Shown: in pieces, positions 1 to 10,034 of the stretch | Position numbering within the stretch: the first letter of the stretch is position 1 | How the letters are laid out: each line of letters begins with the position of its first letter | NCBI RefSeq assembly: GCF_000225525.1 | Contig: NZ_AGBF01000043.1 | Location: 1 to 43,872 of the forward strand | DNA length: 43,872 nucleotides | DNA from: Streptomyces zinciresistens K42 | GTDB taxonomy: Bacteria; Actinomycetota; Actinomycetes; Streptomycetales; Streptomycetaceae | Direction of reading: 5' to 3' | Translations under genes and position numbers: made by a program | Notes under the pieces: model-generated | Database searches by the model: none | Seen by the model: only the letters and a program-made list of their open reading frames with translations | What the model was told of the DNA's origin: nothing

Positions 1-1239
1 CGCGGCGATCGGGGCGACGGCCCCCACGATCCGCCGCAGCAGGGCCGGCGGGTCCTGCCGCCGCCCCGACACGATCTCCGCGCGCACGCCCGCCAGCACG
101 GCGTCGGCGTGGTCCGCGCGGGCCCGCAGCTCACCCGGGGCGAGGTCCGCGTACGGGTCCGCCGCGCCCTCGCCCGGCCTGCGGGCCGCCGCGATCTCCG
201 CCTCGCCGCCGGTCAGCGCGGCCCCGACCAGCGCCGCCGCCGCGGTCAGCTCACCGGCCAGCCGCTCCACGCCGCCGACGAGGACGCCGGCCTGCGCGAC
301 ACCGCCCTCGGCCGCCCTGAGCCGGCCCGCCGCCGCCTCCACGTCGTCCCGGTCCGCGCTCTGCCGGGCGAGGTTCAGCCGGGTCGTCGCGAACACCAGC
401 CGGTCCTTGGCCTGCTCGGCATGGCCCGTGACGCCCAGGAGCGCGGCGGGCGCGTAGCACCCGGCCAGCTCGCGAAGACGCGCCTCGGCGGCGCCCGTAC
501 GGCCCGTCAGTTCCCGGAACCGGCTCTCGGCGACCGCGAGCGCCGCCCCGAGCCCCCCGCCCGGACCCTCCTCCAGCCCGCGCAGCTGGTCGAAGGCGGC
601 GGCCCTGGTGTCCAGCAGCCGCCCCGTCTCCTCGCACCGCCCGACGACGCCCGCCAGCGCGTGCCGGCGGGCCGCGGCCTCCCCGGGGACGCCCTCCTCG
701 TACTGGCGGCGCATCCGGAACGCGACCGCCAGCTCGGCCCGCGCCTCCCGCAGCGCCCGTGCGACGTCCTCGGTCCCGCCGGAGGCGGCCGCCGCGGCGA
801 AGCCGAGTTCCTCGCCGCTGACGCGTACCCAGTCGTCGGCGCCGACCAGCGCGGCGCGGGCCCGCTCGTCGAGTTCCCCAGCGGTCGGCTCCGCGGCCTG
901 CACCGCCGCCCCACCGGGTGTCGTCCGCCCCGTGGCGCGTCGTCCGCGCCGCCAGAAGCCGTAGCCCGCGAGCATGCCCGCCGCGGCCACGGCGGCCACC
1001 GGCAGGACGAGGTCGACCGGCGAGGTCCGCTCGTTCTCCACCCGGCGCGGCGCACCGGCCGCCGCACGCTCGGCGCCGCCGCCCGCCACCGCACCGCCCG
1101 CCACCGCACCGCCCGCGGTCATCCCCGGCAGCACCAGCCAGGCCACCCCGATCAGCCCGCCCACCAGGGCGTGCGCCACCCGCGCCGATATCTGCGCGCG
1201 CGCACGCCGCGGCCGGCCGCGGATCAAGGAGGACGTCAC
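1..1239 (-). CDS. Membrane-anchored helical protein resembling the C-terminal half of TPM-domain proteins (partial)
   Basis: The frame reads from a GTG at 1239 to the window edge (413 codons, no stop), so the C-terminus is missing. Residues about 20-40 form a hydrophobic segment, and a second one lies near 85-100, followed by Arg-rich WRRGRRATGR. The rest is Ala/Glu/Arg-rich, probably long helices or coiled coil, including AALVGADDWVRVSGEELGFA and ERCEET-like stretches. From memory, this part resembles the region after the transmembrane segment in Streptomyces TPM-domain proteins, but no TPM domain (about 130 residues) lies between the two hydrophobic segments. No strong ribosome site precedes the GTG. 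It lies 86 bases downstream of sdhB on the same strand and may be co-transcribed. Function unknown; the coding call is firm, the family link is inference. Confidence 0.7.
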   Translation of the reverse strand, partial: MTSSLIRGRPRRARAQISARVAHALVGGLIGVAWLVLPGMTAGGAVAGGAVAGGGAERAAAGAPRRVENERTSPVDLVLPVAAVAAAGMLAGYGFWRRGRRATGRTTPGGAAVQAAEPTAGELDERARAALVGADDWVRVSGEELGFAAAAASGGTEDVARALREARAELAVAFRMRRQYEEGVPGEAAARRHALAGVVGRCEETGRLLDTRAAAFDQLRGLEEGPGGGLGAALAVAESRFRELTGRTGAAEARLRELAGCYAPAALLGVTGHAEQAKDRLVFATTRLNLARQSADRDDVEAAAGRLRAAEGGVAQAGVLVGGVERLAGELTAAAALVGAALTGGEAEIAAARRPGEGAADPYADLAPGELRARADHADAVLAGVRAEIVSGRRQDPPALLRRIVGAVAPIAA

Positions 1240-1325
1240 ATTCCGGAGCGTAAAGGGGCAAAGGCGCCCGCGCGACCGGGGGTGTCAGGGGTGGCGCACC
1301 CGGCCGCGGCGCACCCGGCGGATCG

Positions 1326-2093
1326 TCAGGAGCGCCTCCTGATCTTCGACCCCAGCCACACCAGCGGGTCGTACTTGCGGTCCACGGCCCGTTCCTTCAG
1401 GGGGATCAGCGCGTTGTCGGTGATCTTGATGCCCTCGGGGCAGACCTCCGTGCAGCACTTGGTGATGTTGCAGTAGCCGAGACCGTGCTCGTCCTGGGCG
1501 GTCCGCTTGCGGTCCAGGCCGCTCTCGTCCGCCGCGTCCAGCGGATGCATGTCCAGCTCCGCGACCCGCATCAGGAAGCGCGGTCCCGCGAACGCCGGCT
1601 TGTTCTCCTCGTGGTCGCGCACCACGTGGCAGGTGTCCTGGCACAGGAAGCACTCGATGCACTTGCGGAACTCCTGCGAGCGGTCCACGTCCTCCTGCAT
1701 CATGCGGTACTCGCCCGGGGCGAGGCCCTTGGGCGGTACGAAGGCCGGGACCTGTCGGGCCTTGTCGTAGTTGAAGCCGACGTCGGTGACCAGGTCCCGC
1801 ACCACCGGGAAGGCGCGGAGCGGGGTGACGGTGACCGTCTCCTCGCGGGTGAACACCGACATCCGCGTCATGCACAGCAGCCGCGGCCGCCCGTTGATCT
1901 CGGCGGAGCACGAACCGCACTTGCCCGCCTTGCAGTTCCAGCGGACGGCCAGGTCGGGTGCCTGGGTGGCCTGGATGCGGTGGATGATGTCGAGGACCAC
2001 CTCGCCGTCGTTCACCTCGACCGCGAAGTCCTCCAGGCCGCCGCCCCCGACGTCGCCGCGCCATACCCTGAAGCGGGCCTCGTAGCTGCTCAC
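1326..2093 (-). CDS. sdhB: Succinate dehydrogenase/fumarate reductase iron-sulfur subunit
   Basis: This 255-residue protein carries electrons from the flavoprotein to quinone or heme through three iron-sulfur clusters. All ligand groups are visible: the 2Fe-2S ferredoxin motif (WNCKAGKCGSC with a later LLC), the 4Fe-4S motif CIECFLCQDTC, and the 3Fe-4S motif CNITKCCTEVCPEG. The GTG start overlaps the sdhA stop as GTGA, which implies translational coupling and fixes the start. The length is normal for the family. The gene order membrane protein, flavoprotein, iron-sulfur protein matches the mycobacterial Sdh1 set (Rv0249c-Rv0247c) rather than the usual four-gene sdhCDAB operon. Direction of the reaction in vivo (succinate oxidation or fumarate reduction) cannot be told from sequence. 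Confidence 0.96.
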   Translation of the reverse strand: MSSYEARFRVWRGDVGGGGLEDFAVEVNDGEVVLDIIHRIQATQAPDLAVRWNCKAGKCGSCSAEINGRPRLLCMTRMSVFTREETVTVTPLRAFPVVRDLVTDVGFNYDKARQVPAFVPPKGLAPGEYRMMQEDVDRSQEFRKCIECFLCQDTCHVVRDHEENKPAFAGPRFLMRVAELDMHPLDAADESGLDRKRTAQDEHGLGYCNITKCCTEVCPEGIKITDNALIPLKERAVDRKYDPLVWLGSKIRRRS

Positions 2094-4033
2094 GGGTGGA
2101 GCTCCTCCTCGGCGAGGTACTTGACCAGCTCTTCCTTGTCGAAGAGGGCGAGCAGGTCCTGGCGGATGGGATCGGTGGCCTCGCGGTCGAGCGTGATCTG
2201 GCCGCGCTCGGGGTCGGTCGCCGCGAGGCCCCCCGTCGGGTCGGGCGCCCGGCACAGCAGGTTGACGGCACGCCAGGCGCGGTCCATCGTCGGATGGTCC
2301 TCGCGGGTGTGGCCGCCGCGGGACTCGGTGCGCTCCAGCGCCGCGCGGGCCACGCACTCGCTGACCAGCAGCATGTTGCGCAGGTCCAGCGCCAGGTGCC
2401 AGCCGGGGTTGAACTGGCGGTGCCCCTCCACTCCGGCCCGCCGGGCCCGTACCCGCAGGTCGGCCAGTTTCTCGAGGGCCTGCTCCATCTCCGCCTCGCG
2501 CCGGATGATGCCCACCAGGTCGTTCATGGCCTGCTGGAGCTCCTGGTGCAGGGTGTACGGGTTCTCCGGCGGGCGCCCCTCGCCGGCACTGGCGGCCGGA
2601 CCCTCGGCCGAGAAGGGCCGCAGGGCCTCCGCTGCCGCCGTGTCGATCTCCACGTCGCTGACCGCGGGGTGCCCGCCGGCCGACGCCGCCGCGTGCTCGG
2701 CGGCGTGCCGGCCGGCCCGGCGGCCGAACACCAGCAGGTCGGACAGGGAGTTGCCGCCCAGCCGGTTCGAGCCGTGCATGCCGCCGGCCGCCTCGCCGGC
2801 CGCGAACAGCCCCGGCACCCCGCGCGCCGCCGCGGTGTCCGAGTCGACGGCGATCCCGCCCATGACGTAGTGGCAGGTCGGCCCGACCTCCATCGCCTCG
2901 GCGGTGATGTCCACGTCCGCCAGCTCCTTGAACTGGTGGTACATGGAGGGCAGCCGGCGCCGGATCACGTCCGCCGGCATCCGGGTCGACACGTCGAGGA
3001 AGACCCCGCCGTGCGGGGAGCCCCGGCCCGCCTTCACCTCGGCGTTGATGGCCCGCGCCACCTCGTCGCGGGGGAGCAGTTCGGGAGGGCGCCGGTTGTG
3101 GTCCGGGTCCTCGTACCAGCGGTCGCCCTCCGCCTCGGACTCGGCGTACTTCTCCTTGAAGACGTCGGGGATGTAGTCGAACATGAACCGCTTGCCCTCG
3201 GAGTTGCGCAGCACCCCTCCGTCGCCGCGCACCGACTCGGTGACGAGGATGCCCTTCACCGACGGCGGCCAGACCATGCCCGTCGGATGGAACTGCACGA
3301 ACTCCATGTTCAGCAGCGGCGCACCGGCGAGCAGCGCCAGCGCGTGGCCGTCGCCCGTGTACTCCCAGGAGTTCGACGTCACCTTGAAGGACTTGCCGAT
3401 GCCGCCCGTCGCGATCACCACGGACGGCGCCTCCAGGACGAAGAAGCGGCCCGTCTCGCGTTCGTAGGCGAAGACCCCGGAGACCCGGCTGCCGTCCTTG
3501 AGGATCCGGGTGACCGTGCACTCCTGGAAGACCTTCAGCCGGGACTCGTAGTCGCCGGTCTCCCTCTCGTCCTCCTGCTGGAGCGCCACGATCTTCTGCT
3601 GGAGCGTGCGGATCAGCTCAAGGCCGGTGCGGTCGCCGACGTGCGCGAGGCGCGGGTACTCGTGGCCGCCGAAGTTGCGCTGGGAGATGCGCCCGTCCTT
3701 CGTACGGTCGAAGAGCGCACCCCAGGTCTCCAGCTCCCACACCCGCTCCGGGGCCTCCCGCGCGTGCAGTTCGGCCATCCGCCACTGGTTGAGGAACTTG
3801 CCGCCGCGCATGGTGTCGCGGAAGTGGACCTGCCAGTTGTCGTGCTCGTTGGCGTTGGCCATGGCCGCCGCGATGCCGCCCTCGGCCATCACCGTGTGCG
3901 CCTTGCCGAACAGCGACTTGCAGATCACGGCCGTACGGGCGCCCCGCTCGCGCGCCTCGATCGCCGCCCGCAGGCCCGCGCCCCCGGCGCCGACCACGAC
4001 GACGTCCCACTCCTGCCGTTCGACCACGGACAT
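2090..4033 (-). CDS. sdhA: Succinate dehydrogenase/fumarate reductase flavoprotein subunit
   Basis: This is the FAD-bearing catalytic subunit that interconverts succinate and fumarate at the inner face of the membrane. The Rossmann dinucleotide motif VVVVGAGGAG lies at residues 11-20. KAHTVMAEGG contains the expected covalent FAD histidine (His46). The substrate-side motifs HPTG and SVRGDGG are present, as is GGNSLSDLLVFG near the FAD site. The 647-residue form starts at ATG 4033, preceded by GGGGA at good spacing. An in-frame GTG at 4048 would add five residues but has no clear ribosome site. The stop overlaps the sdhB start, and the membrane-subunit gene ends 21 bases upstream, so the three genes form one transcription unit. 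Confidence 0.96.
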   Translation of the reverse strand: MSVVERQEWDVVVVGAGGAGLRAAIEARERGARTAVICKSLFGKAHTVMAEGGIAAAMANANEHDNWQVHFRDTMRGGKFLNQWRMAELHAREAPERVWELETWGALFDRTKDGRISQRNFGGHEYPRLAHVGDRTGLELIRTLQQKIVALQQEDERETGDYESRLKVFQECTVTRILKDGSRVSGVFAYERETGRFFVLEAPSVVIATGGIGKSFKVTSNSWEYTGDGHALALLAGAPLLNMEFVQFHPTGMVWPPSVKGILVTESVRGDGGVLRNSEGKRFMFDYIPDVFKEKYAESEAEGDRWYEDPDHNRRPPELLPRDEVARAINAEVKAGRGSPHGGVFLDVSTRMPADVIRRRLPSMYHQFKELADVDITAEAMEVGPTCHYVMGGIAVDSDTAAARGVPGLFAAGEAAGGMHGSNRLGGNSLSDLLVFGRRAGRHAAEHAAASAGGHPAVSDVEIDTAAAEALRPFSAEGPAASAGEGRPPENPYTLHQELQQAMNDLVGIIRREAEMEQALEKLADLRVRARRAGVEGHRQFNPGWHLALDLRNMLLVSECVARAALERTESRGGHTREDHPTMDRAWRAVNLLCRAPDPTGGLAATDPERGQITLDREATDPIRQDLLALFDKEELVKYLAEEELHP

Positions 4034-4054
4034 CTGTTCAGTCCCCACTCACGA

Positions 4055-4876
4055 TTAGAAGAAGCGCGGATCGTCGAAGACCCCGGACGCGACGAGATAG
4101 ACGTAGAAGTCGGCGAGCGCGACGCTCAGCAGCGACGCCCATGCCAGCTGCATGTGGCGGGCGTTGAGCTTCCCGATCCACTGCCACACGCGGTAGCGCA
4201 CGGGGTGCTTGGAGAAGTGCTTGAGCTTGCCGCCGACGATGTGCCGGCAGGAGTGGCAGGACAGGGTGTACGCCCAGATCAGCACGATGTTGAGGAGGAA
4301 GACGAGGGTGCCGAGGCCCATGTGGCCCCACGCGTAGTTCTCGTCGCGGAACGCGAGCACCGTGTCGTACGTCAGGATGCCGGCGACCAGGAGCGCGGCG
4401 TAGAAGAAGTACCGGTGGACGTTCTGCAGGATCAGCGGGAAGCGCGTCTCGCCGGAGTACTTCTCGTGCGGCTCCGCCACCGCGCAGGCCGGCGGCGACA
4501 TCCAGAAGCCGCGGTAGTACGCCTTGCGGTAGTAGTAGCAGGTCAGGCGGAAGCCGAGCGGGAAGATCAGGATGATGATCGCGGGGGAGACGCCCCACCA
4601 GCCGCCGAGGAGGTCCCAGTTGGGACCGCCGCGCATCGGCGCGCAGTTCTCGGCCAGGCAGGGCGAGTAGAACGGGGAGACGTACGGCGCCGCGTAGTAG
4701 TCCGCGTTGGCGAAGGCCCGCCAGGTCGAGTACACGATGAACGCGAACAGACCGGCCGCGGTGGCGGCCGGGGCCAGCCACCAGCGGTCGGTCCGCAGGT
4801 GCGGGGCGGCGATCGCGGCGCGCGTACCGGTGCGTACGCCGCCGCTGCTCGGATGGGGTTCCGTACCAGTGGCCAA
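4055..4876 (-). CDS. Succinate dehydrogenase membrane anchor subunit, Sdh1 type
   Basis: A 273-residue membrane protein directly upstream of sdhA. Five hydrophobic segments can be seen at about 33-52, 95-115, 154-175, 187-206 and 243-265. His154, His185, His208, His212 and His241 near these segments are candidate heme ligands. Between the first two helices is a loop with two cysteines (SPCLAENCAP). A single five-helix anchor, instead of separate SdhC and SdhD, is typical of this actinobacterial type and would anchor the SdhAB dimer and reduce quinone. The start is TTG at 4876, preceded by CGGAG; a nearby ATG is out of frame. The gene begins 33 bases after the upstream coiled-coil gene. Confidence 0.88.
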   Translation of the reverse strand: MATGTEPHPSSGGVRTGTRAAIAAPHLRTDRWWLAPAATAAGLFAFIVYSTWRAFANADYYAAPYVSPFYSPCLAENCAPMRGGPNWDLLGGWWGVSPAIIILIFPLGFRLTCYYYRKAYYRGFWMSPPACAVAEPHEKYSGETRFPLILQNVHRYFFYAALLVAGILTYDTVLAFRDENYAWGHMGLGTLVFLLNIVLIWAYTLSCHSCRHIVGGKLKHFSKHPVRYRVWQWIGKLNARHMQLAWASLLSVALADFYVYLVASGVFDDPRFF

Positions 4877-4909
4877 TGCATGACTCCGGTCGGGTCGGGT
4901 GGGTGCGGA

Positions 4910-5200
4910 TCAGGGGGCGCGGCGGTCCCGGGCGCCGAGACCCTCGTCGTCCGTGTCGACCCACAGTGAGTCGTCGTACGGCGTGTCGGGGATGGTGACC
5001 AGCTCCGGCTTGCGCTGCGGGGCCGGGCCCGCCGAGGCGTCCCGCAGCAGCGCGACGCTCTCGCGCAGATGGTTGACGTCGGTGCGGACGCGGCGCATCT
5101 CGATCCCGCCGGTGCCCAGCTGCTTCTCCAGCCGGCCCACGGACCGGGCCAGCTCGTCGAGGCAGCGCTGAATCGCTGTCAGGTCGTCGTGCACGGACAT
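4910..5200 (-). CDS. Small coiled-coil protein, first gene of the sdh run
   Basis: A 96-residue hydrophilic protein of no recognised family. Residues about 4-60 have a heptad-like leucine/valine pattern (LTAIQRCLDELARSVGRLEK and the following stretch), suggesting an amphipathic or coiled-coil helix. The tail is acidic (DDSLWVDTDDEG). The ATG at 5200 is preceded by a GAGG at normal spacing. The stop lies 33 bases before the succinate dehydrogenase membrane subunit, so it probably heads that operon. A structural or regulatory role linked to the complex is possible, but nothing in the sequence proves it. It has no signal peptide or membrane segment. Confidence 0.78.
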   Translation of the reverse strand: MSVHDDLTAIQRCLDELARSVGRLEKQLGTGGIEMRRVRTDVNHLRESVALLRDASAGPAPQRKPELVTIPDTPYDDSLWVDTDDEGLGARDRRAP

Positions 5201-5323
5201 GACGTGACCTCACTTCCGTGGGCCCTGCGGCCCGGGGTGGCAACGTTCATGCGCCTGCGAGTGTTGCGCGTCACACCTGTCGCTGTGAAGTCATGTGCAG
5301 CGATTGGCGGATTGCACACCCGC

Positions 5324-5357
5324 GGCGTGCGCCGCGGCGCGCACCGCGGCGCACGCC
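5324..5357. repeat. Perfect 14-bp inverted repeat with 6-base loop
   Basis: The arm at 5324-5337 is the exact reverse complement of 5344-5357; the arms are built of GCGTGCGCCGCGG-type sequence and the loop is CGCGCA. No T-tract follows on either strand and both neighbouring genes point away, so an ordinary terminator is unlikely. An operator or a stable 5' leader hairpin fits better. Confidence 0.7.
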
Positions 5358-5529
5358 CGCGAGCGCTCGGTGCGCGCCGGGGCGGGCCGGGGGCGAACCA
5401 GGGGCGGACCGGGCCGGGCCGGAGCCGTCCCCGGGCCCGAGCTGCTCCGTACGGGTGGGCTCCCGTGCCCGTGCCGCCGTGTCGCCCCGGCCGGGCGAAT
5501 CCTTTCCTCTTCAGTGGGGTGCCATAGAT

Positions 5530-5563
5530 CTGATCAAATCCAAATACCGCCAAAAGTGATCAG
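5530..5563. promoter_or_regulatory. Paired TGATCA palindromes upstream of the LpqW-like gene
   Basis: CTGATCA at 5530-5536 and TGATCAG at 5557-5563 are mirror copies, 27 bases centre to centre, in an unusually AT-rich stretch about 50-80 bases before the start codon at 5611. The position and symmetry suggest a promoter or operator. No regulator is identified. Confidence 0.35.
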
Positions 5564-5610
5564 AACGCACACATCGTCATCGGCGGGAGCCGCTCCCCGG
5601 AGGTACAGAG

Positions 5611-7824
5611 ATGTCCCACGACGGCGTCGCAACCAGGCCGGGCCGCAGCGCGGTCATGCGCTCGGTCGCCTTTCTGACCGCTGGGGCGCTCGCGCTGCCC
5701 GCGCTCGCGGGGTGCAGCGACCCCGACCCGGCCGGCAAACCGCTCGCCGGCCAGGACATCGCCCCGGCCGCCCGCGCCGACCTCGCCGACGGCGGCACCC
5801 TGCGCTGGGCCGTCGACGCGGTGCCGGAGACGCTGAACACCTTCCAGTCGGACGCCGACGCGACCACCACCCGCATCGCGCAGGCCACGCTGCCCTCGAT
5901 GTTCCGGCTCGACGCGAACGGGCGCCCCGCGCGCAACGCGGACTACCTGGAGTCCGCCAAGACCGTCGCCACCGAGCCCAGGCAGGTCGTGCTCTACAAG
6001 CTCAACCAGCAGGCCGTCTGGAGCGACGGCCGGGAGATCGGCGCCGCCGACTTCGCCGCCCAGTGGCGGGCCCTGTCCGGCAAGGACAGCGCCTACTGGA
6101 CCGCCCGCAACGCCGGTTACGACCGCATCGAGAAGATCGAGCGGGGTGCGAACGACCTGGAGGTCCGGGTCACCTTCGCGCGGACCTACGCCGACTGGCG
6201 CTCGCTGTTCTCGCCGCTGTACCCGAAGGAGGTCATGGGCACCCCGGACTCCTTCAACGACGGCGCCCGGCGCAAGCTCAAGGTCAGCGCCGGACCGTTC
6301 GCCGTGAAGAAGGTCGACCGCAAGGCGGACCAGGTCCGGCTGACCCGCAACCCCCGCTGGTGGGGGCGGCCGGCCAGGCTGGAGGAGATCGTGCTGCGGG
6401 CGGTGCCGCGCGACCGGCGGGCCGCCGAACTGGCCGCCGGCGAGCTGGACCTCGCCGATGTCGACCCCGCGGCGGCCCGCCGCATCGCCGTCGCGGCCCC
6501 CCGCCCGAAGCCCCCGACGGCCGGCGCGAGCGCCGGCGCGACGCAGCTGATGGGGCCGGACCGGCCCGCGCCGCTGACGCCCGCGCAGCAGCGGGACCGC
6601 AAGAGGTTCCGCGGCGTCGAGATGCGCAAGTCGCTGGAGCCGTCCTTCACCCAGCTCGCTCTCAACGGGGGCGACGACGGACCGCTCAACGACGAGCGGG
6701 TGCGGCGGGCCGTGGCCCGCGCGCTCGACCGCGAGGAGCTCGCGAAGCTGGTGCTGTCCCCGCTCGGCCTGCCCGCCGAGCCGGTCGGCAGCCACCTCGC
6801 CCTGTCCGGCCAGGCCGCCTACGCCGACAACAGCGGGGCGATCGGCGGCCCCGACACCGCCGAGGCGCAGGCCCTCCTCGCGGACGCGGGCTGGGTGCCG
6901 GGCGGGCCCGTCAAGGAGAAGAAGAAGGGCGAGAAGGGCGAGAAGGCGGCGGGCGGCGAGGCCGACAAGGACGAGAAGAGCGCGAAGGACAAGGACAAGG
7001 GCAAAGACAAGGACAAGAAGAGCGAGGACGAGAGCAAGGGCAAGGGCAAGGACAAGGACTCCGACGCGAAGGACTCCGGCTCCGGCAGCGACACCTATAT
7101 CGTCGGCGAGGACGGCAAGTCCGGCGACGACGGCAAGCGCGAGCAGCTCGCCCAGGACGGCAGGCAGTACGGCGGCAACCAGCTCCCGCAGGGCGGCGCA
7201 CCCGGCGCCTACGCCCCGCAGGGCACGGCCGCACCGGCCGGCGCGGCGGCCCGCCCGCTCGCCAAGGACGGCAAGGCCCTGACGCTGCGGTTCGTGGTGC
7301 CGGCGGGCGAGGGCTCGCAGACCCTGCGCACGGTCGCGGACCGGATCGGGCTGATGCTGCGCCGGGTCGGCATCCGCACCGAGGTCACCAAGGTCCCGGA
7401 CGAGAGCTACTTCAAGGACCACATCGCCTCCGGCCAGTACGACCTCGCCCTCTACTCCTGGCCCAGCTCCCCCTACCCGGCCACCGACGCCCGGCCCGTC
7501 TACGCCAAGCCCGTCCCGGCGGCCGACGGCTCCCTGAACGTCGAGCAGAACTACACCCGGATCGGCACCGACCAGGTCGACCAGCTCTTCGACCAGGCCG
7601 CCGGCACGCTCGACGAGTCCGAGTCGCGTTCCCTGATCCGCAAGGCGGACTCCCGCATCTGGGCGTCGGTCGGTTCGATCCCGCTGTACCAGCGTCCCGA
7701 GCTCACCGCGGCGCGGACCTCGGTCGCCAACGCGGGCGCCTTCGGCTTCGGCACCCCGGTCTACGAGGACATGGGCTTCCTGAAGAAGGACTTCAAGCCC
7801 GCGGCCACGGCGTCGGCCGGGTAG
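5611..7824 (+). CDS. LpqW-like lipoprotein of the family 5 solute-binding fold
   Basis: A 737-residue exported lipoprotein. The signal peptide ends in lipobox LAGC with lipid-accepting Cys35. The body follows the peptide/nickel-binding family 5 fold (DGGTLRWAVDAVPETLNTFQ near the start of the mature part; SGQYDLALYSWPSSPYPATD late). Its place beside typA mirrors Rv1165-Rv1166, so it is probably the LpqW counterpart. In mycobacteria LpqW is not a transport component; it influences lipoarabinomannan synthesis. No permease or ATPase genes belong to it here. Residues about 433-495 are a low-complexity Lys/Asp/Glu/Gly stretch inserted in the fold. The ATG at 5611 has GGAGG eight bases ahead. Ligand and role in Streptomyces are unknown. 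Confidence 0.82.
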   Translation: MSHDGVATRPGRSAVMRSVAFLTAGALALPALAGCSDPDPAGKPLAGQDIAPAARADLADGGTLRWAVDAVPETLNTFQSDADATTTRIAQATLPSMFRLDANGRPARNADYLESAKTVATEPRQVVLYKLNQQAVWSDGREIGAADFAAQWRALSGKDSAYWTARNAGYDRIEKIERGANDLEVRVTFARTYADWRSLFSPLYPKEVMGTPDSFNDGARRKLKVSAGPFAVKKVDRKADQVRLTRNPRWWGRPARLEEIVLRAVPRDRRAAELAAGELDLADVDPAAARRIAVAAPRPKPPTAGASAGATQLMGPDRPAPLTPAQQRDRKRFRGVEMRKSLEPSFTQLALNGGDDGPLNDERVRRAVARALDREELAKLVLSPLGLPAEPVGSHLALSGQAAYADNSGAIGGPDTAEAQALLADAGWVPGGPVKEKKKGEKGEKAAGGEADKDEKSAKDKDKGKDKDKKSEDESKGKGKDKDSDAKDSGSGSDTYIVGEDGKSGDDGKREQLAQDGRQYGGNQLPQGGAPGAYAPQGTAAPAGAAARPLAKDGKALTLRFVVPAGEGSQTLRTVADRIGLMLRRVGIRTEVTKVPDESYFKDHIASGQYDLALYSWPSSPYPATDARPVYAKPVPAADGSLNVEQNYTRIGTDQVDQLFDQAAGTLDESESRSLIRKADSRIWASVGSIPLYQRPELTAARTSVANAGAFGFGTPVYEDMGFLKKDFKPAATASAG

Positions 7825-7849
7825 GACGTCCGGCCCTTGGCCGATCACG

Positions 7850-7890
7850 GGCGCCGGACGGGGCACACGGCCCGTCCGGCGCCTCCTTTT
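7850..7890 (+). terminator. Intrinsic terminator after the LpqW-like gene
   Basis: A 13-bp perfect stem (7850-7862 with 7871-7883, GGCGCCGGACGGG arms), an 8-base loop, then TCCTTTTG. It starts 26 bases past the stop codon, separating this gene from typA. Confidence 0.85.
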
Positions 7891-8051
7891 GCCCCGATCA
7901 CATCCCTGACCTGCGTGGCAGCAGCCCGCGAGGCCCCGGCCGCCGCCGCCCCGTACCATGGGGTGAGGCCGTGGCTTGTACCGCCCGGCAGGGCCCGCGT
8001 CACCGACGTACACACCAGGGCCGTCCACACACTCCGGGAGTACGCCGCAAT

Positions 8052-9968
<1,917 letters not shown>

Positions 9969-9988
9969 CGCCGGCTCTCCTCCAGGCA

Positions 9989-10034
9989 CAGCGACCTCGG
10001 GCACCCCCTTCGGGCGGGGTGCCCGAGGTCGCTG
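9989..10034 (+). terminator. Terminator after typA
   Basis: A perfect 19-bp stem (9989-10007 with 10016-10034) and an 8-base loop. There is no long T-tract, as is common in Streptomyces. It begins 21 bases after the typA stop. Confidence 0.85.

Larger units (their letters stand above)
5201..5610. other. Divergent intergenic region between the sdh run and the LpqW-like gene
   Basis: About 410 bases with no credible gene. It should hold the promoters for both divergent units. Its left part (5260-5320) is less GC-rich. It contains a 14-bp perfect inverted repeat (5324-5357) and a pair of TGATCA palindromes in an AT-richer stretch (5530-5563), listed separately. I could not assign confident -35 and -10 boxes. 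Confidence 0.6.

Noticed and set aside
2096..4969. A 957-codon open frame on the plus strand opposite sdhA and the membrane subunit
   Set aside because: It is an antisense shadow of GC-rich genes: composition is Arg/Ala/Gly/Val-rich without domains, and the minus-strand genes have clear family motifs.
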